Assembly: GCF_000379065.1 (NCBI RefSeq)
Contig: NZ_KB900614.1
Span: 4,124,133-4,188,132 of the forward strand
Reading direction: 5' to 3'
DNA length: 64,000 nt
Origin: Salinispora mooreana
GTDB lineage: Bacteria; Actinomycetota; Actinomycetes; Mycobacteriales; Micromonosporaceae
Each line of letters begins with the position of its first letter. Position 1 is the stretch's first letter. Shown here in pieces: positions 1 to 7,248 of the stretch. The notes under the pieces were generated by a model. The model worked only from the letters and a program-made list of their open reading frames with translations. It was not told the DNA's origin and did no database searches. The translations under genes and the position numbers were made by a program.

Positions 1-678
1 GAGCAGGTCGATCAGCCGTAACAGGCACGGGGCGGTCGCTTTGGCGCCGGCCCCGGTGAGCAGTTCGGGCCGGTCCTGTAACTCCCAGGCCAGTTGGTGG
101 CGCTGACCGCGTCGGGTTGCCGCCGCGTGCACCACGTCGGCCACCGATTCCGCGGTCAGGCCCGGCTCGAGACCGGTCACGATGGTGATGATGGTGTCGA
201 CCGGATCGCGTTCGTCGACCGGGCACTGAACACACTGCGGGCGGCCGCGCCGGTCGCGGAAGGCCACCGGCCTGGACTGGCCACACACGCAGCACGGTTC
301 GGGGCGGCGGTCGCAGGGCGCGCAGTACCAGTCCTGGCCGCGGCGTTGCAGGCTGCGCAGCGGCTTGCCGCAGCCGGCGCAGACCGGAGCCGAGATCACG
401 GCCGCACCGGCGCGGCGCAGCGCGATCAGCAGGTCCGCCACGACCCGCGGTGCGGGCGAGCGGCCATCGCGCAGCATGTCCGGCCGGTCGGTCAGGGCCT
501 GGGCGAGGCGGCGTTGCTTGACCCGGCCACCGGCGACGCCGGCCACGATGCCCGCGATCATCGCCGGGGCTAGGTTCGGCTCGATCGCGGCGACCAGGGC
601 CACGGTGACGCCGACCGGATCGGCCAGGACCAGCGGTATGGCGGGCGCGTCTTCCGCCGTCGGCGTCGTGACGGGCAC
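1..678 (-). CDS. Zinc-ribbon protein of a recombinase module (partial, 3' end outside window)
   Basis: The reading frame is open from a GTG at 678 to the window edge (226 codons) and so is incomplete. It has two Cys-x2-Cys knuckle pairs (CAGC ... CAPC and CCVC ... CVQC) around residues 100-150, a classical zinc-ribbon arrangement, flanked by an Ala/Arg-rich N-terminal region. It starts 5 bases after the stop of the HTH gene, which itself touches the tyrosine recombinase, so the three are one transcript. Similar three-gene sets (tyrosine recombinase, small HTH protein, large protein with N-terminal zinc ribbon and C-terminal recombinase domain) occur in actinomycete mobile DNA. The missing C-terminus is therefore probably a second recombinase domain, but this is inference. 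Confidence 0.6.
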   Translation of the reverse strand, partial: MPVTTPTAEDAPAIPLVLADPVGVTVALVAAIEPNLAPAMIAGIVAGVAGGRVKQRRLAQALTDRPDMLRDGRSPAPRVVADLLIALRRAGAAVISAPVCAGCGKPLRSLQRRGQDWYCAPCDRRPEPCCVCGQSRPVAFRDRRGRPQCVQCPVDERDPVDTIITIVTGLEPGLTAESVADVVHAAATRRGQRHQLAWELQDRPELLTGAGAKATAPCLLRLIDLL

Positions 679-683
679 TGCGG

Positions 684-1016
684 TTACCGGTCGGCGCCGG
701 TGATGCGGGCTCGTTTCGGACGCAGCTCGCCGACTCCGCCGTCGCTGCCGCCGGCCACCTTGCGCCGCCGGGCGGACTGGGCCGCGGCGACAGGCTCGAT
801 CAGGTCCTCCATCGAGCAGTCGAGGATGTCCAACAGTGCCATGAGGATCCTCAGGCTCAGCCGTTCCGGCCGATCGACCACCAGCCGGTAGACCTGGCTG
901 GACGACAGCCGAATTTCGCGTTGGGCCAGCGGTTCGAGCAGATCGGTCGTCTGGAACATCTCCCGACTGGCCATCACCTGCCGCAGATTCCATCGATAGT
1001 CGAGCTTGGCCGCCAT
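684..1016 (-). CDS. Small Cro/C1-type helix-turn-helix protein
   Basis: This 110-aa protein has a compact HTH in its central part (residues about 25-75), with SSSQVYRLVVDRPERLSL resembling the recognition helix of YozG/Cro-like regulators, then DILDCSMEDLI, the usual end of such domains. The C-terminal third is basic. It begins directly after the stop of the upstream tyrosine recombinase at 1017, so translation is probably coupled. In comparable modules this small protein sits between two recombinase genes and probably controls them or acts as a directionality factor. The role is inferred from position and fold only. Confidence 0.7.
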   Translation of the reverse strand: MAAKLDYRWNLRQVMASREMFQTTDLLEPLAQREIRLSSSQVYRLVVDRPERLSLRILMALLDILDCSMEDLIEPVAAAQSARRRKVAGGSDGGVGELRPKRARITGADR

Positions 1017-2084
1017 CTACCGCCCCTTCTCTTGTTCTTGCCCGCCCGGCGTGTCGAACGCCGGCGTGAGGGCCTTGCGCAAGGCCGTGTTCATGAAGTC
1101 TCCGGACACGTGTGTGTAGATCGCGGTCGAGGTGTCGCAGCGGTGCCCGACCGCCTCCTGGATGAACCGGCGGTCCACCCCGTCTTCGGTCAGATGGGTC
1201 ACCCACGAGTGCCGCAGGCTGTGCGGGCTGAGGATCTTCGGCAGGCCGAGCGCGTCGCGGTAGGCGACGAACCTCGCGTTAATCTCGGCCGGGTTCACGC
1301 GGCCACCGCGTTCGGTCACCCACAACGCCGGATGATCCGCGCAGCCAAATCTCGGCCGGATGTTGTCCACGTAGTCGGCGACCGCCTCCACCGCCCAGCC
1401 CATCACCGACGGCACGTTGCGCCGCCGCGGCGGCTGCCCACGCACCGCTTTGCCGTACCGAACATGCAGCATCCCGTACCGGCCGAACTCCGGCGCCGCC
1501 GGATTACGTCCCCAGTCGGCCACATCCAGCTTCGAGGTCTCTGTGCGGCGCAGGCCCCACGCGTAGACGACCTTGAACAACGTCGCGTCCCGGTAAGCGG
1601 CCAGCGCACCCTTGCGTTTCGCTCGGACCGCCCGGTCGACCTGCTCGTCGGCGTAGTCCAGGAACCGCTGCAACTCCTGCCGCGTGAACGGGCGCGCCTC
1701 CGGGCGACCTTCGTAGTCGTTGAGGTGCGCGATCGTGTTCCACTCATGGCAGATCGGCACCGGGAACGTGCCGAACGCCTTCTCGCACTCCACCGCCCAG
1801 CCGTACCGGCCATCAGTCAGATACTCACTGAACAGCCGCAGGTCAGTCTGATAGCCGCGAATCGTCGACGGCGCCAACTGCCGCTCGCTGGTCAGCGACT
1901 GGGTCCACTCGTCCACATCACCCGGTCCCCAGTTCCACGGGTACTCGTTGGTGAACTCCAGGAACCGGCGTACCAGCCGCTCCCGCGGCGCGATCGTGTC
2001 CTCCAGCAGACCACGAGCGGCCTGCTGGGCCCGCCAGCCCTTGAACATCGCCTCGACCATCGCGTCCTCGGGACGCAACTGCAC
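1017..2084 (-). CDS. Tyrosine recombinase/integrase
   Basis: The protein has an N-terminal SAM-like core-binding domain (about residues 20-120) and a C-terminal catalytic domain. Catalytic residues are readable: the first Arg in GLRRTE, the box-II motif HSLRHSW, a following VGH, and the Tyr nucleophile in STAIYTH near the C-terminus. The frame extends to 2168, but the extra N-terminal 28 residues do not look like a recombinase, so I place the start at the GTG at 2084 or the one before it. It heads a three-gene minus-strand unit with the HTH and zinc-ribbon proteins. It probably moves that unit, or once did; no flanking repeats were recognised. Confidence 0.85.
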   Translation of the reverse strand: MQLRPEDAMVEAMFKGWRAQQAARGLLEDTIAPRERLVRRFLEFTNEYPWNWGPGDVDEWTQSLTSERQLAPSTIRGYQTDLRLFSEYLTDGRYGWAVECEKAFGTFPVPICHEWNTIAHLNDYEGRPEARPFTRQELQRFLDYADEQVDRAVRAKRKGALAAYRDATLFKVVYAWGLRRTETSKLDVADWGRNPAAPEFGRYGMLHVRYGKAVRGQPPRRRNVPSVMGWAVEAVADYVDNIRPRFGCADHPALWVTERGGRVNPAEINARFVAYRDALGLPKILSPHSLRHSWVTHLTEDGVDRRFIQEAVGHRCDTSTAIYTHVSGDFMNTALRKALTPAFDTPGGQEQEKGR

Positions 2085-2269
2085 CACCCCGGAGACGAGC
2101 TGCAGGCGCGCCGCACCCGCCAAATCACCCCGCCCCAACCGTCCTCCAAGCCCACAAACGGCGACCATTCGACGGCAGGATCATGCATCAAACGGGATCA
2201 TCACGCAAACAGCGCAGCCCACAGGCGGTACCGCAACGCCGCCCCGGACCCATTGCCGGGCAGCGCTGA

Positions 2270-2515
2270 TCAGGCGACCTGCGAAAACTCGCCCGCCTGA
2301 TGCAATTCCCGAGAGTTCACATACTGCTGCGTGGTGGTGATCCGCGCGTGTCCCAGCAACTCCTGCACCACCCGAATATCCGTGCCGGTGCCCACCAGCA
2401 GCGTTCCGGCCGTATGACGGGCGGCGTGGAGGCGAGCGTCAGGAACCTCTGCCCGCACGAGCATCTCCTCCCATAGGGCATGATCCTGCCGAGCGTCGTA
2501 CGGACGCGCCACCAC
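2270..2515 (-). pseudogene. C-terminal remnant of a phage-type tyrosine integrase
   Basis: Only the last part of an integrase catalytic domain remains. It shows HAARHTAGTLL (box II), VVQELLGHA and TTTQQYV with the Tyr nucleophile, then a short tail. The N-terminal DNA-binding domain and first catalytic Arg are absent. The frame stays open upstream to about 2570 but without similarity. It lies directly downstream of two short minus-strand ORFs (2541-2968) of the kind found near actinomycete integrative elements. I read it as the end of a decayed element, separate from the intact recombinase at 1017-2084. Confidence 0.75.
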
Positions 2516-2540
2516 CGGTGGACGGTCACGTCGGCCGGTG

Positions 2541-2771
2541 TCAACGCCTACTCCCGGCGCGCTGCGGGGGTGCCCAGTTGCCCTGCCCGACCGTGGCCAG
2601 GTAGCCGTATGCGGTCTCGGTGGGCGGGCACGGCCACCCGGACCCGCAGGTCGGGCACCGGTCCACGCGCGGCCAGTGCTCGGTGATGATCCGCCGGGCG
2701 GACAGGATCATCCGGTTGCGTAGCTGGACCGTCGACAAGCCGGGGCTGGGCCGGGCGTGGGTGGCCATCAC
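2541..2771 (-). CDS. Short Cys-containing protein of an integrative element (unrecognised)
   Basis: This 76-aa ORF contains RCPTCGSGWPC, a possible zinc-binding knuckle, followed by GYLATVGQGNWAPPQ. Its start overlaps the stop of the 66-aa ORF upstream, suggesting coupled translation. A GQGRWAPPQ segment recurs in the short minus-strand ORF at 6423-6638, so two related pieces flank this mosaic region. I do not recognise a named family and assign no function. It may be a small gene of an integrative element or a decayed piece of one. Confidence 0.4.
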   Translation of the reverse strand: MMATHARPSPGLSTVQLRNRMILSARRIITEHWPRVDRCPTCGSGWPCPPTETAYGYLATVGQGNWAPPQRAGSRR

Positions 2772-2968
2772 CGGCGGTCCGCCCGCTGCCGGGCAAGCGG
2801 GGTCAACAACGGCCGGCTATCGAAGATGACCGTCGGCTGGTTGTGCAGCGAGGAGTAGGCACCGGCCCGCGCGGCGTACCGGGTAGCGGGACCGGTCACG
2901 TCCAGCCGTGCGGGCCGGCGGGAACGCCCTGGGACCGCGAAACGTAACTTGGACAACCACCTGCGCAT
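2768..2968 (-). CDS. Short basic protein (unrecognised), related to ORF at 6423-6638
   Basis: This is a 66-aa Arg-rich ORF. The segment RLDVTGPATRYAAR closely matches RVDATGPATRYAAG in the ORF at 6423-6638, so this is one of two copies of the same small gene type in the window. It is translationally coupled to the 76-aa ORF downstream. The conserved TGPATRYAA block seen twice argues for a real protein rather than chance. Function is unknown; the context is decayed integrative-element DNA. Confidence 0.4.
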   Translation of the reverse strand: MRRWLSKLRFAVPGRSRRPARLDVTGPATRYAARAGAYSSLHNQPTVIFDSRPLLTPLARQRADRR

Positions 2969-3082
2969 GCGCTGCCTCTCAAAGGGATGTCACGGCGACG
3001 CACTGACCCCACGCTGTTGCCCGGTTACGTTGCCGCCGTTCCCACCTTTTCCGTACTGCGCAGTCGCAGTCGAGGGAAGAGT

Positions 3083-3129
3083 TGTCCGCTGCTTGTCCGT
3101 GCTGTCCGCGGACACCTTGCGGTTAGGGT
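3083..3129 (+). promoter_or_regulatory. cutA promoter with three TGTCCG sites
   Basis: TGTCCG occurs at 3083, 3094 and 3103, the last within the perfect palindrome TGTCCGCGGACA (3103-3114). A TAGGGT -10 box lies at 3124-3129, seven bases before the GTG start, a leaderless pattern. The palindrome would sit between -35 and -10, a repressor position. The same TGTCCGC word forms the inverted repeat at 4812-4834 beyond the XRE regulator gene. Confidence 0.55.
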
Positions 3130-3136
3130 GTGCCAG

Positions 3137-3460
3137 GTGAGCGACTACGTGCAGGTATCGACGGCCGCGCCGTCCCGAGATGTCGCGGTGGAACTCGCCC
3201 AACAGGCCGTAAGTCGACGCCTCGCGGCTGGTGCCCAGATTGTCGGGCCGGTGACATCGGTGTTCTGGCACCTTGGGGAGCAAGGTGTGGGTGAGGAGTG
3301 GCAGGTGCTGCTGTATACCACTCTGGCCCGCTATTCCGATTTGGAGGCGTGTCTCCATCAGGCGCACCCGTGGACAAACCCGCAGGTGACAGCGGTGCCA
3401 GTGGTGGCGGGGGCTACCGGCTACCTGAATTGGGTGTCGAGGACAGTCGATGATGCGTAG
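3137..3460 (+). CDS. cutA: CutA-like divalent-ion tolerance family protein
   Basis: The 107-aa protein follows the CutA1 pattern along its length: a beta strand YVQVSTAAPS, a helix VAVELAQQAVSRRLAAGAQI, then VTSVFWHLGE, EEWQVLLYTT, LEACLHQAHPW and VVAGATGYLNW. CutA1 proteins are small ferredoxin-like trimers first linked to copper tolerance; their exact role is unsettled. I chose the GTG at 3137, where homology begins and where a -10 box is correctly spaced, rather than the longer frame from 2987. Its 3' end overlaps the convergent XRE regulator by 47 bases. The shared TGTCCGC sites suggest control by that regulator. Confidence 0.75.
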   Translation: MSDYVQVSTAAPSRDVAVELAQQAVSRRLAAGAQIVGPVTSVFWHLGEQGVGEEWQVLLYTTLARYSDLEACLHQAHPWTNPQVTAVPVVAGATGYLNWVSRTVDDA

Positions 3461-4637
3461 GCATCTCGGAAGCCAGCGAGCGCAACTCGGCGACGCAGGG
3501 CAGCGCGGCGTGTGGCTCTAGGCGGCCGAGGATCTCATGTAGTCGTTGTCCTGGGCGGATTGAGCCCACGCCAGCGGCGAGCCGGGCCACGACTGAGGCC
3601 GTTGCGCACGCTTGCTCGACCTCGTTGGCGTCGAGGTAGGCGTCGGCCAGCCACGACAGATACAGAGACTTGTCGCGGGCCTGCGTGTCGTCAAACCCCG
3701 CCAAGGCTCGTTCGAGCACGGGGATAGCCCGCAGAGGCCGGTTCAACACTGTCCAGCATCGTCCGGCCATGATGTCGCCCTCGACCCGGTCGACCCACCA
3801 CACCCAGTCGGGTTCTGGCCGGTCGTCATGTTCCGCGAGATAGGCGGTGCCCTGGTCCAGATGCTGCTGAGTTTGGGCCGCATCACCAGTAACGGCATAT
3901 GCCCATCCGGCGCGCAGGTTCAGTAGTGCCCGCACTCCGGGCGTTGCCGTGTTTGCCTCGGCGCAACTGGCGGCAGCCGTCGCGGCGGCGGCAGGTTTGC
4001 CGAGGTCCAGTTCCTGATATGCCAGGAACGCCAGTGCGTTGCCGGTGAGCGGCGGGTTATCTGCGTCTCGGGCGGCAGCGAGGCTGGTGCGATACAGCCC
4101 GTCGGCATCGGAGTGCCGACCGGCGTCGAACGCCGCCCACCCGGCAAGTTGGGCTTGTTCCGCGAGAACCGCTAGGAGTTGCTGGCCCGTGGCCTCGCTG
4201 TAGGAGCCGTCTTTGATGAGTTGGGTCGTGGAATGGACTTCGGCGGCGTACAGGTCGTGGGTGTCGGCACCACCGAGGTAGCTATCCAGCCGTCGGAGCC
4301 GAGCGGTCCGTTCGGCGATCTGCCCGGGCGTGGCGGCACCAACTCGCCGGCCGTGTACAAGCAGGGTATGGGGAAGGGCAGCAGCAAGGCCGGCCGCGAT
4401 TACAAACCCGCGACGTCCGATAGAAGGCCCAGCGGAGGTAAGGGCCACAAGTTCCCCTTCCGCGCCGAGCGCGTCATCGACACGTTGGGCGACGGCTTGG
4501 GTAGGTGACTTCACGCCGGTTTCCAGCTCGTGCAGGTACGTCTTTCCGTAGAAGGTGCGTCTGGCCAGGCCGCGTAAGGAGATCCCCCGAGCCTGGCGCA
4601 ACTGGCGCATCCGTTCGGAAAACGACAGGTCACTCAT
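3414..4637 (-). CDS. XRE-family transcriptional regulator with TPR-like C-terminal domain
   Basis: Residues 1-70 are an XRE HTH (SFSERMRQLRQARGISLRG, then LARRTFYGKTYLHELETG). The long Ala-rich remainder (about 110-390) consists of helical TPR-like units such as GWAAFDAGRHSDADGLY and NALAFLAYQELDLG. Proteins of this build are common actinomycete regulators whose TPR part senses a ligand or partner. A segment near residue 75-95 (RRGFVIAAGLAAALP) is hydrophobic and looks like the twin-Arg-like motif often seen after the HTH in this family. The start ATG has a GGGAG ribosome site six bases upstream. It converges on and overlaps cutA by 47 bases. TGTCCGC repeats in both promoter regions make it the probable regulator of both. 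Confidence 0.85.
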   Translation of the reverse strand: MSDLSFSERMRQLRQARGISLRGLARRTFYGKTYLHELETGVKSPTQAVAQRVDDALGAEGELVALTSAGPSIGRRGFVIAAGLAAALPHTLLVHGRRVGAATPGQIAERTARLRRLDSYLGGADTHDLYAAEVHSTTQLIKDGSYSEATGQQLLAVLAEQAQLAGWAAFDAGRHSDADGLYRTSLAAARDADNPPLTGNALAFLAYQELDLGKPAAAATAAASCAEANTATPGVRALLNLRAGWAYAVTGDAAQTQQHLDQGTAYLAEHDDRPEPDWVWWVDRVEGDIMAGRCWTVLNRPLRAIPVLERALAGFDDTQARDKSLYLSWLADAYLDANEVEQACATASVVARLAAGVGSIRPGQRLHEILGRLEPHAALPCVAELRSLASEMPTHHRLSSTPNSGSR

Positions 4638-4811
4638 GACGACTCCCAGGTAGAGGACTGGGTGACGGGCCGCCGGCCTCTACCCCGGCGGGCCGCCGCC
4701 ATCGACGGTACTCCCTGCCTGCACGTCACGCCGTCACCTGTCCGTATGGATGTTCCGGCGCGTCGCGGCGTACGCCCTACCACGGAATTGTGGTTCCGGA
4801 CAGGTTCGAGC

Positions 4812-4834
4812 TGTCCGCTAAGAAGTAGCGGACA
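4812..4834. promoter_or_regulatory. Perfect inverted repeat, arms TGTCCGCTA / TAGCGGACA
   Basis: Two perfect 9-base arms flank the 5-base centre AGAAG. The site lies about 175 bases upstream of the XRE regulator start and shares TGTCCGC with the cutA promoter. A likely operator of the XRE regulator. Confidence 0.5.
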
Positions 4835-5305
4835 TTCAAACGTCACCGGGATAGCCGAAACTATTCGTCGATATGACTTGTCGACTGTGGATATGCTATT
4901 TAACTCGTTCCGGCTGATCAGCGATCACGAGCAGGTGGGGATCTTTTGTCTCCGGCGTTGCTGGTAGCCCTGAGGATGACCGTGGTTGACCCCGTGGTGC
5001 CACGATTGGCCGTGCCCTATCGCATGTAGATCGCACGCTCAGCGCGTCTCCCTGCCCACAGCCCATCTACCCTGGCTGGCTGGCTACCAGCTCGATGGCC
5101 AGGGCCAGGCTGTCGCCCGGCGGGAGATCTACGTCCGGCTCGCCGGCCTACGCCGTGTTCCTTGCTCTGACGCGTGGCCGAGGTCGTAGTTGGCCGCGTG
5201 TCATGAGCCCCGGCACCCGGCGGCCGACGCCACAGCGGCCGCTGTTGACTTAAACCGCGTCCAACGGCGGGCTCGGCCCTTGGAGAGTTTACCCGGTCCA
5301 CGACA
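4835..5305. other. Region without a recognisable gene
   Basis: I see no coding sequence with family similarity here. Short frames exist but have no start context and no recognisable motif. The piece from about 5000 leads into the integrase pseudogene and may hold its eroded N-terminal part. Confidence 0.4.
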
Positions 5306-5307
5306 GC

Positions 5308-5805
5308 CACCCCTCGGACGTTGATCTGGCCGAGCGCACAATCACCGTTCGGAAGAACCGGATCGAGCCGCTACACGCGCCTTCCTCGGCACACGACGGC
5401 GATCCGAAGGCGGAAGCGGGTAAGCGGACGGTCAGCATCTCACCGCATGTCATACCGGTGATCAAGCTGCATCTCGATACGTACGCCGGGCGGGAACGGC
5501 TGTTCATCAGCCGAGACGGGTCGCCGCTGCGAGGTCACACCCGATCAGGCATTCGTGCGGGCTCGTAAACGGTCGGAATGGACAATCTGACGTTTCGCGA
5601 CCTCCGCCACACCGGGCAGACCCTGGCCACACAGACCGACGCCACGCTGGCGGACCTCATGAAACGTCTCGGGCGCTCGTCCATGGCGGCGGCTCGCCGG
5701 TATCTTCACGCGGTCGACGCCTGCGACCAGGAGATCGCCAAGGCGCTGTCGGAGCTGGCGGCGCATGGAGACATGGCACGTCTTTCTAAAACGATCACAA
5801 TGTGA
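5308..5805 (+). pseudogene. Frameshifted tyrosine integrase (C-terminal part)
   Basis: The frame beginning SDVDLAERTITVRKNR is the start of an integrase catalytic domain. It continues through DPKAEAGKRTVSISPHVIPV to RLFISRDGSPLRG. The match then jumps frame twice near 5540-5580 (AFVRARKR is in a second frame) before resuming in a third frame as LTFRDLRHTGQTLA, the box-II region. ARRYLHAVD with the Tyr nucleophile follows. Two frameshifts and no core-binding domain mean it cannot make a working integrase. It lies between the XRE region and hicAB, 0.5 kb from the tRNA-like 3' end, the layout of an integrative element that has lost mobility. Confidence 0.75.
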
Positions 5806-5818
5806 CGAAGGGTGTGAT

Positions 5819-6016
5819 ATTCCGTTAAAAGTGCGGGACGTGATCAAGATTATCGAGGCTGACGGGTGGATGCTGGTCGCCACTCGCGGCAGTCAGTACA
5901 AACATCACAGCAAGCCGGGCCGGGTAACCATTCCCGGGAAACCGAGTCGCGACTTGCCGCCCGGGTTGGAGTCCAGCATCCTGAAGCAAGCGGGCTTGAT
6001 GGGAGGCAACAAGTGA
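5819..6016 (+). CDS. hicA: HicA-family mRNA interferase toxin, catalytic His missing
   Basis: The product matches the double-stranded-RNA-binding-like HicA fold: KVRDVIKIIEADGW, then VATRGSQYKHHSKPG, VTIPGK and ILKQAGL. Family members carry GSHRQYKH, where the His is the catalytic residue; here it reads GSQYKH, an exact two-residue in-frame loss of His-Arg. A GAAGGG ribosome site at 5807-5812 is correctly spaced for an ATT codon at 5819, giving a product starting (M)PLKVRDV like many homologs. The alternative GTG at 5831 has poor spacing. It overlaps hicB by four bases. Probably an inactive or strongly weakened toxin. Confidence 0.75.
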   Translation: MPLKVRDVIKIIEADGWMLVATRGSQYKHHSKPGRVTIPGKPSRDLPPGLESSILKQAGLMGGNK

Positions 6017-6228
6017 GCGCATACGTCGTGATCACCGAGCGCGCCGAGGATGGTGGCTATGGTGCTTGGTCACCCGACCTTCCTGGCTGTGTAGCGCTCG
6101 GGGAGACCCGTAGGGAGGCTCTGGCCGAGATGCGTGAGGCCATCGCTTTTCACCTGGAAGGCCTGCGAGAGGCGGGCGAGCCGGTTCCGGCACCGAAAGC
6201 GGTCGGCGTTGATCTGATCGCCGCGTGA
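6013..6228 (+). CDS. hicB: HicB-family antitoxin
   Basis: This 71-aa protein is the partial RNase-H-like HicB domain. It shows YVVITERAEDGGYGAWSPDLPGC, the hallmark strand-turn-strand, then LGETRREALAEMREAI and the helix FHLEGLREAGEPVP. HicB binds and neutralises HicA and usually represses the operon. The start GTG overlaps the hicA stop (GTGA), so the two are coupled. It lacks a C-terminal DNA-binding extension, so autoregulation through this protein alone is uncertain. With the toxin's catalytic His lost, hicB has no evident partner to neutralise. Confidence 0.8.
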   Translation: MSAYVVITERAEDGGYGAWSPDLPGCVALGETRREALAEMREAIAFHLEGLREAGEPVPAPKAVGVDLIAA

Positions 6229-6284
6229 TGCACGCCGAGTGGTTGTAGTCGCACGTTGATCGCACGCGGCTTGCGCTCAAGCCC

Positions 6285-6352
6285 ACTGAGCTGGGCATTT
6301 GTCTACGACTGATGATCGGAGGGTCGGCGGTTCGACCCCGCCCCTGGCCACA
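6285..6352 (+). repeat. tRNA 3'-half remnant, probable attachment site
   Basis: The segment ending GGCGGTTCGACCCCGCC followed by CCTGGCCACA has the T-arm, T-loop and acceptor end of a tRNA. An anticodon-arm-like piece with CTGATGA precedes it, and one stem pair is mismatched. No matching 5' half (acceptor GGCCAGG, D-arm) is present upstream. Integrases of actinomycete elements recombine at tRNA 3' ends and leave such copies. It lies downstream of the broken integrase and hicAB, so I read it as an old att site, not a functional tRNA. Confidence 0.5.
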
Positions 6353-6422
6353 TAGCCCTTCGCCGGGCTATACGGTCCCCACCAGCGGAAACGTAGGTGG
6401 GGATCTTTGTTCTCACCGTCAG

Positions 6423-6638
6423 TTAGGTCACCGTCCAACCCCCGAGGTTGCTCACGGATTGCTCCCGCGTTTGCGGTGGTGCCCACCTGCCCTGCCCCAC
6501 CGAGCCTGCGGCATACCGGGTCGCGGGCCCGGTCGCGTCCACGCGCGTGGGCTGACGGCCGAGTCGGTGCTTGGCGCCAGAACGTACGGGTATGGACTGC
6601 CCGATGAGTCGCCGCCAGGCGTTCCGGATGTTTCGCAT
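6423..6638 (-). CDS. Short basic protein (unrecognised), related to 2541-2968 ORFs
   Basis: This 71-aa frame contains RVDATGPATRYAAGSVGQGRW and WAPPQTREQ. The first part matches the 66-aa ORF at 2768-2968 and the second matches the end of the 76-aa ORF at 2541-2771, so this ORF looks like a fused or intact version of both. Arg-rich N-terminus, no known domain. It belongs to the same integrative-element gene type; function unknown. Confidence 0.4.
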   Translation of the reverse strand: MRNIRNAWRRLIGQSIPVRSGAKHRLGRQPTRVDATGPATRYAAGSVGQGRWAPPQTREQSVSNLGGWTVT

Positions 6639-6784
6639 GAGGCTCGCCCTCTCTCGGGTGCTGCTTCAGCGGTTGGCTCTCACCATGATGTCGCTGCTGT
6701 GTCTCCTGGCGCAGCGGCACAGCACACGGCAAGCCACCCACATTCGCGACGACATTTAGACGACAGATAGCCATGGTGATGGTC

Positions 6785-7069
6785 ATGACTACCCCCAACA
6801 CCGCGCTTCGAGCTGTCCGTGCCGGGATGCGGATGAGTCAGGACGACTTCGCCTGTGCGCTGCAGGCCGTCGGTCACCGGGCCGGAGAACCGAACGACGC
6901 CAACAAGCGGCTGGTACAGCGGTGGGAGTCTGGCGTGATCGCTGCTCCCAGGCCCGTCTACATCCGCGCGCTGGAGGTCGCTACCGGCCTCCCCATCGAG
7001 CTGCTGGGCTTCGCCACCCTGCCGGGCGCTCAGGTCAGGGCCGATCGCAAGGGGGGGGCCACGACCTGA
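6785..7069 (+). CDS. XRE-type helix-turn-helix protein
   Basis: This 94-aa protein is made almost wholly of a Cro/C1 HTH: ALRAVRAGMRMSQDDFACAL, then NKRLVQRWESG, the characteristic recognition helix and following turn, then ALEVATGLPIELLG. I prefer the ATG at 6785, where homology starts; an ATG at 6773 is also possible. Single-domain proteins of this kind are typical regulators of small mobile elements. A 56-aa ORF follows at once. No operator was recognised. Confidence 0.7.
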   Translation: MTTPNTALRAVRAGMRMSQDDFACALQAVGHRAGEPNDANKRLVQRWESGVIAAPRPVYIRALEVATGLPIELLGFATLPGAQVRADRKGGATT

Positions 7070-7077
7070 CCTCGTCC

Positions 7078-7248
7078 ATGTCGGATCTGGCTACCCCAGA
7101 ACCTGTGGCGCGCCCGGTCGCCTCGCGGGGCAGCACTAAGGATACGGACATCAACACCGGCCCGTGGGAGCTGGTGTTCCAGGACAGCTCGACCAGCAAG
7201 GCCACCCTGGACCGGTACAACACCCTGCCCCAGGACCTTTCCGGATAG
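7078..7248 (+). CDS. Possible 56-aa protein (unrecognised)
   Basis: An ATG nine bases after the stop of the XRE gene opens a 56-codon frame ending at 7248, with the segment TDINTGPWELVFQDSSTSK. It could be the head of a decayed partner gene of the XRE protein. The sequence is short and I see no family. It is weakly supported by position only. Confidence 0.25.
   Translation: MSDLATPEPVARPVASRGSTKDTDINTGPWELVFQDSSTSKATLDRYNTLPQDLSG

Noticed and set aside
6236..6352. Complete functional tRNA gene
   Set aside because: T-arm and acceptor 3' end are present but no 5' acceptor strand or D-arm can be found, and the anticodon stem has a mismatch.
6277..6801. Minus-strand 174-codon frame with GGVEPPTLRSS
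   Set aside because: This peptide pattern arises when the T-arm and acceptor end of a tRNA are translated; it marks the tRNA remnant rather than a protein.
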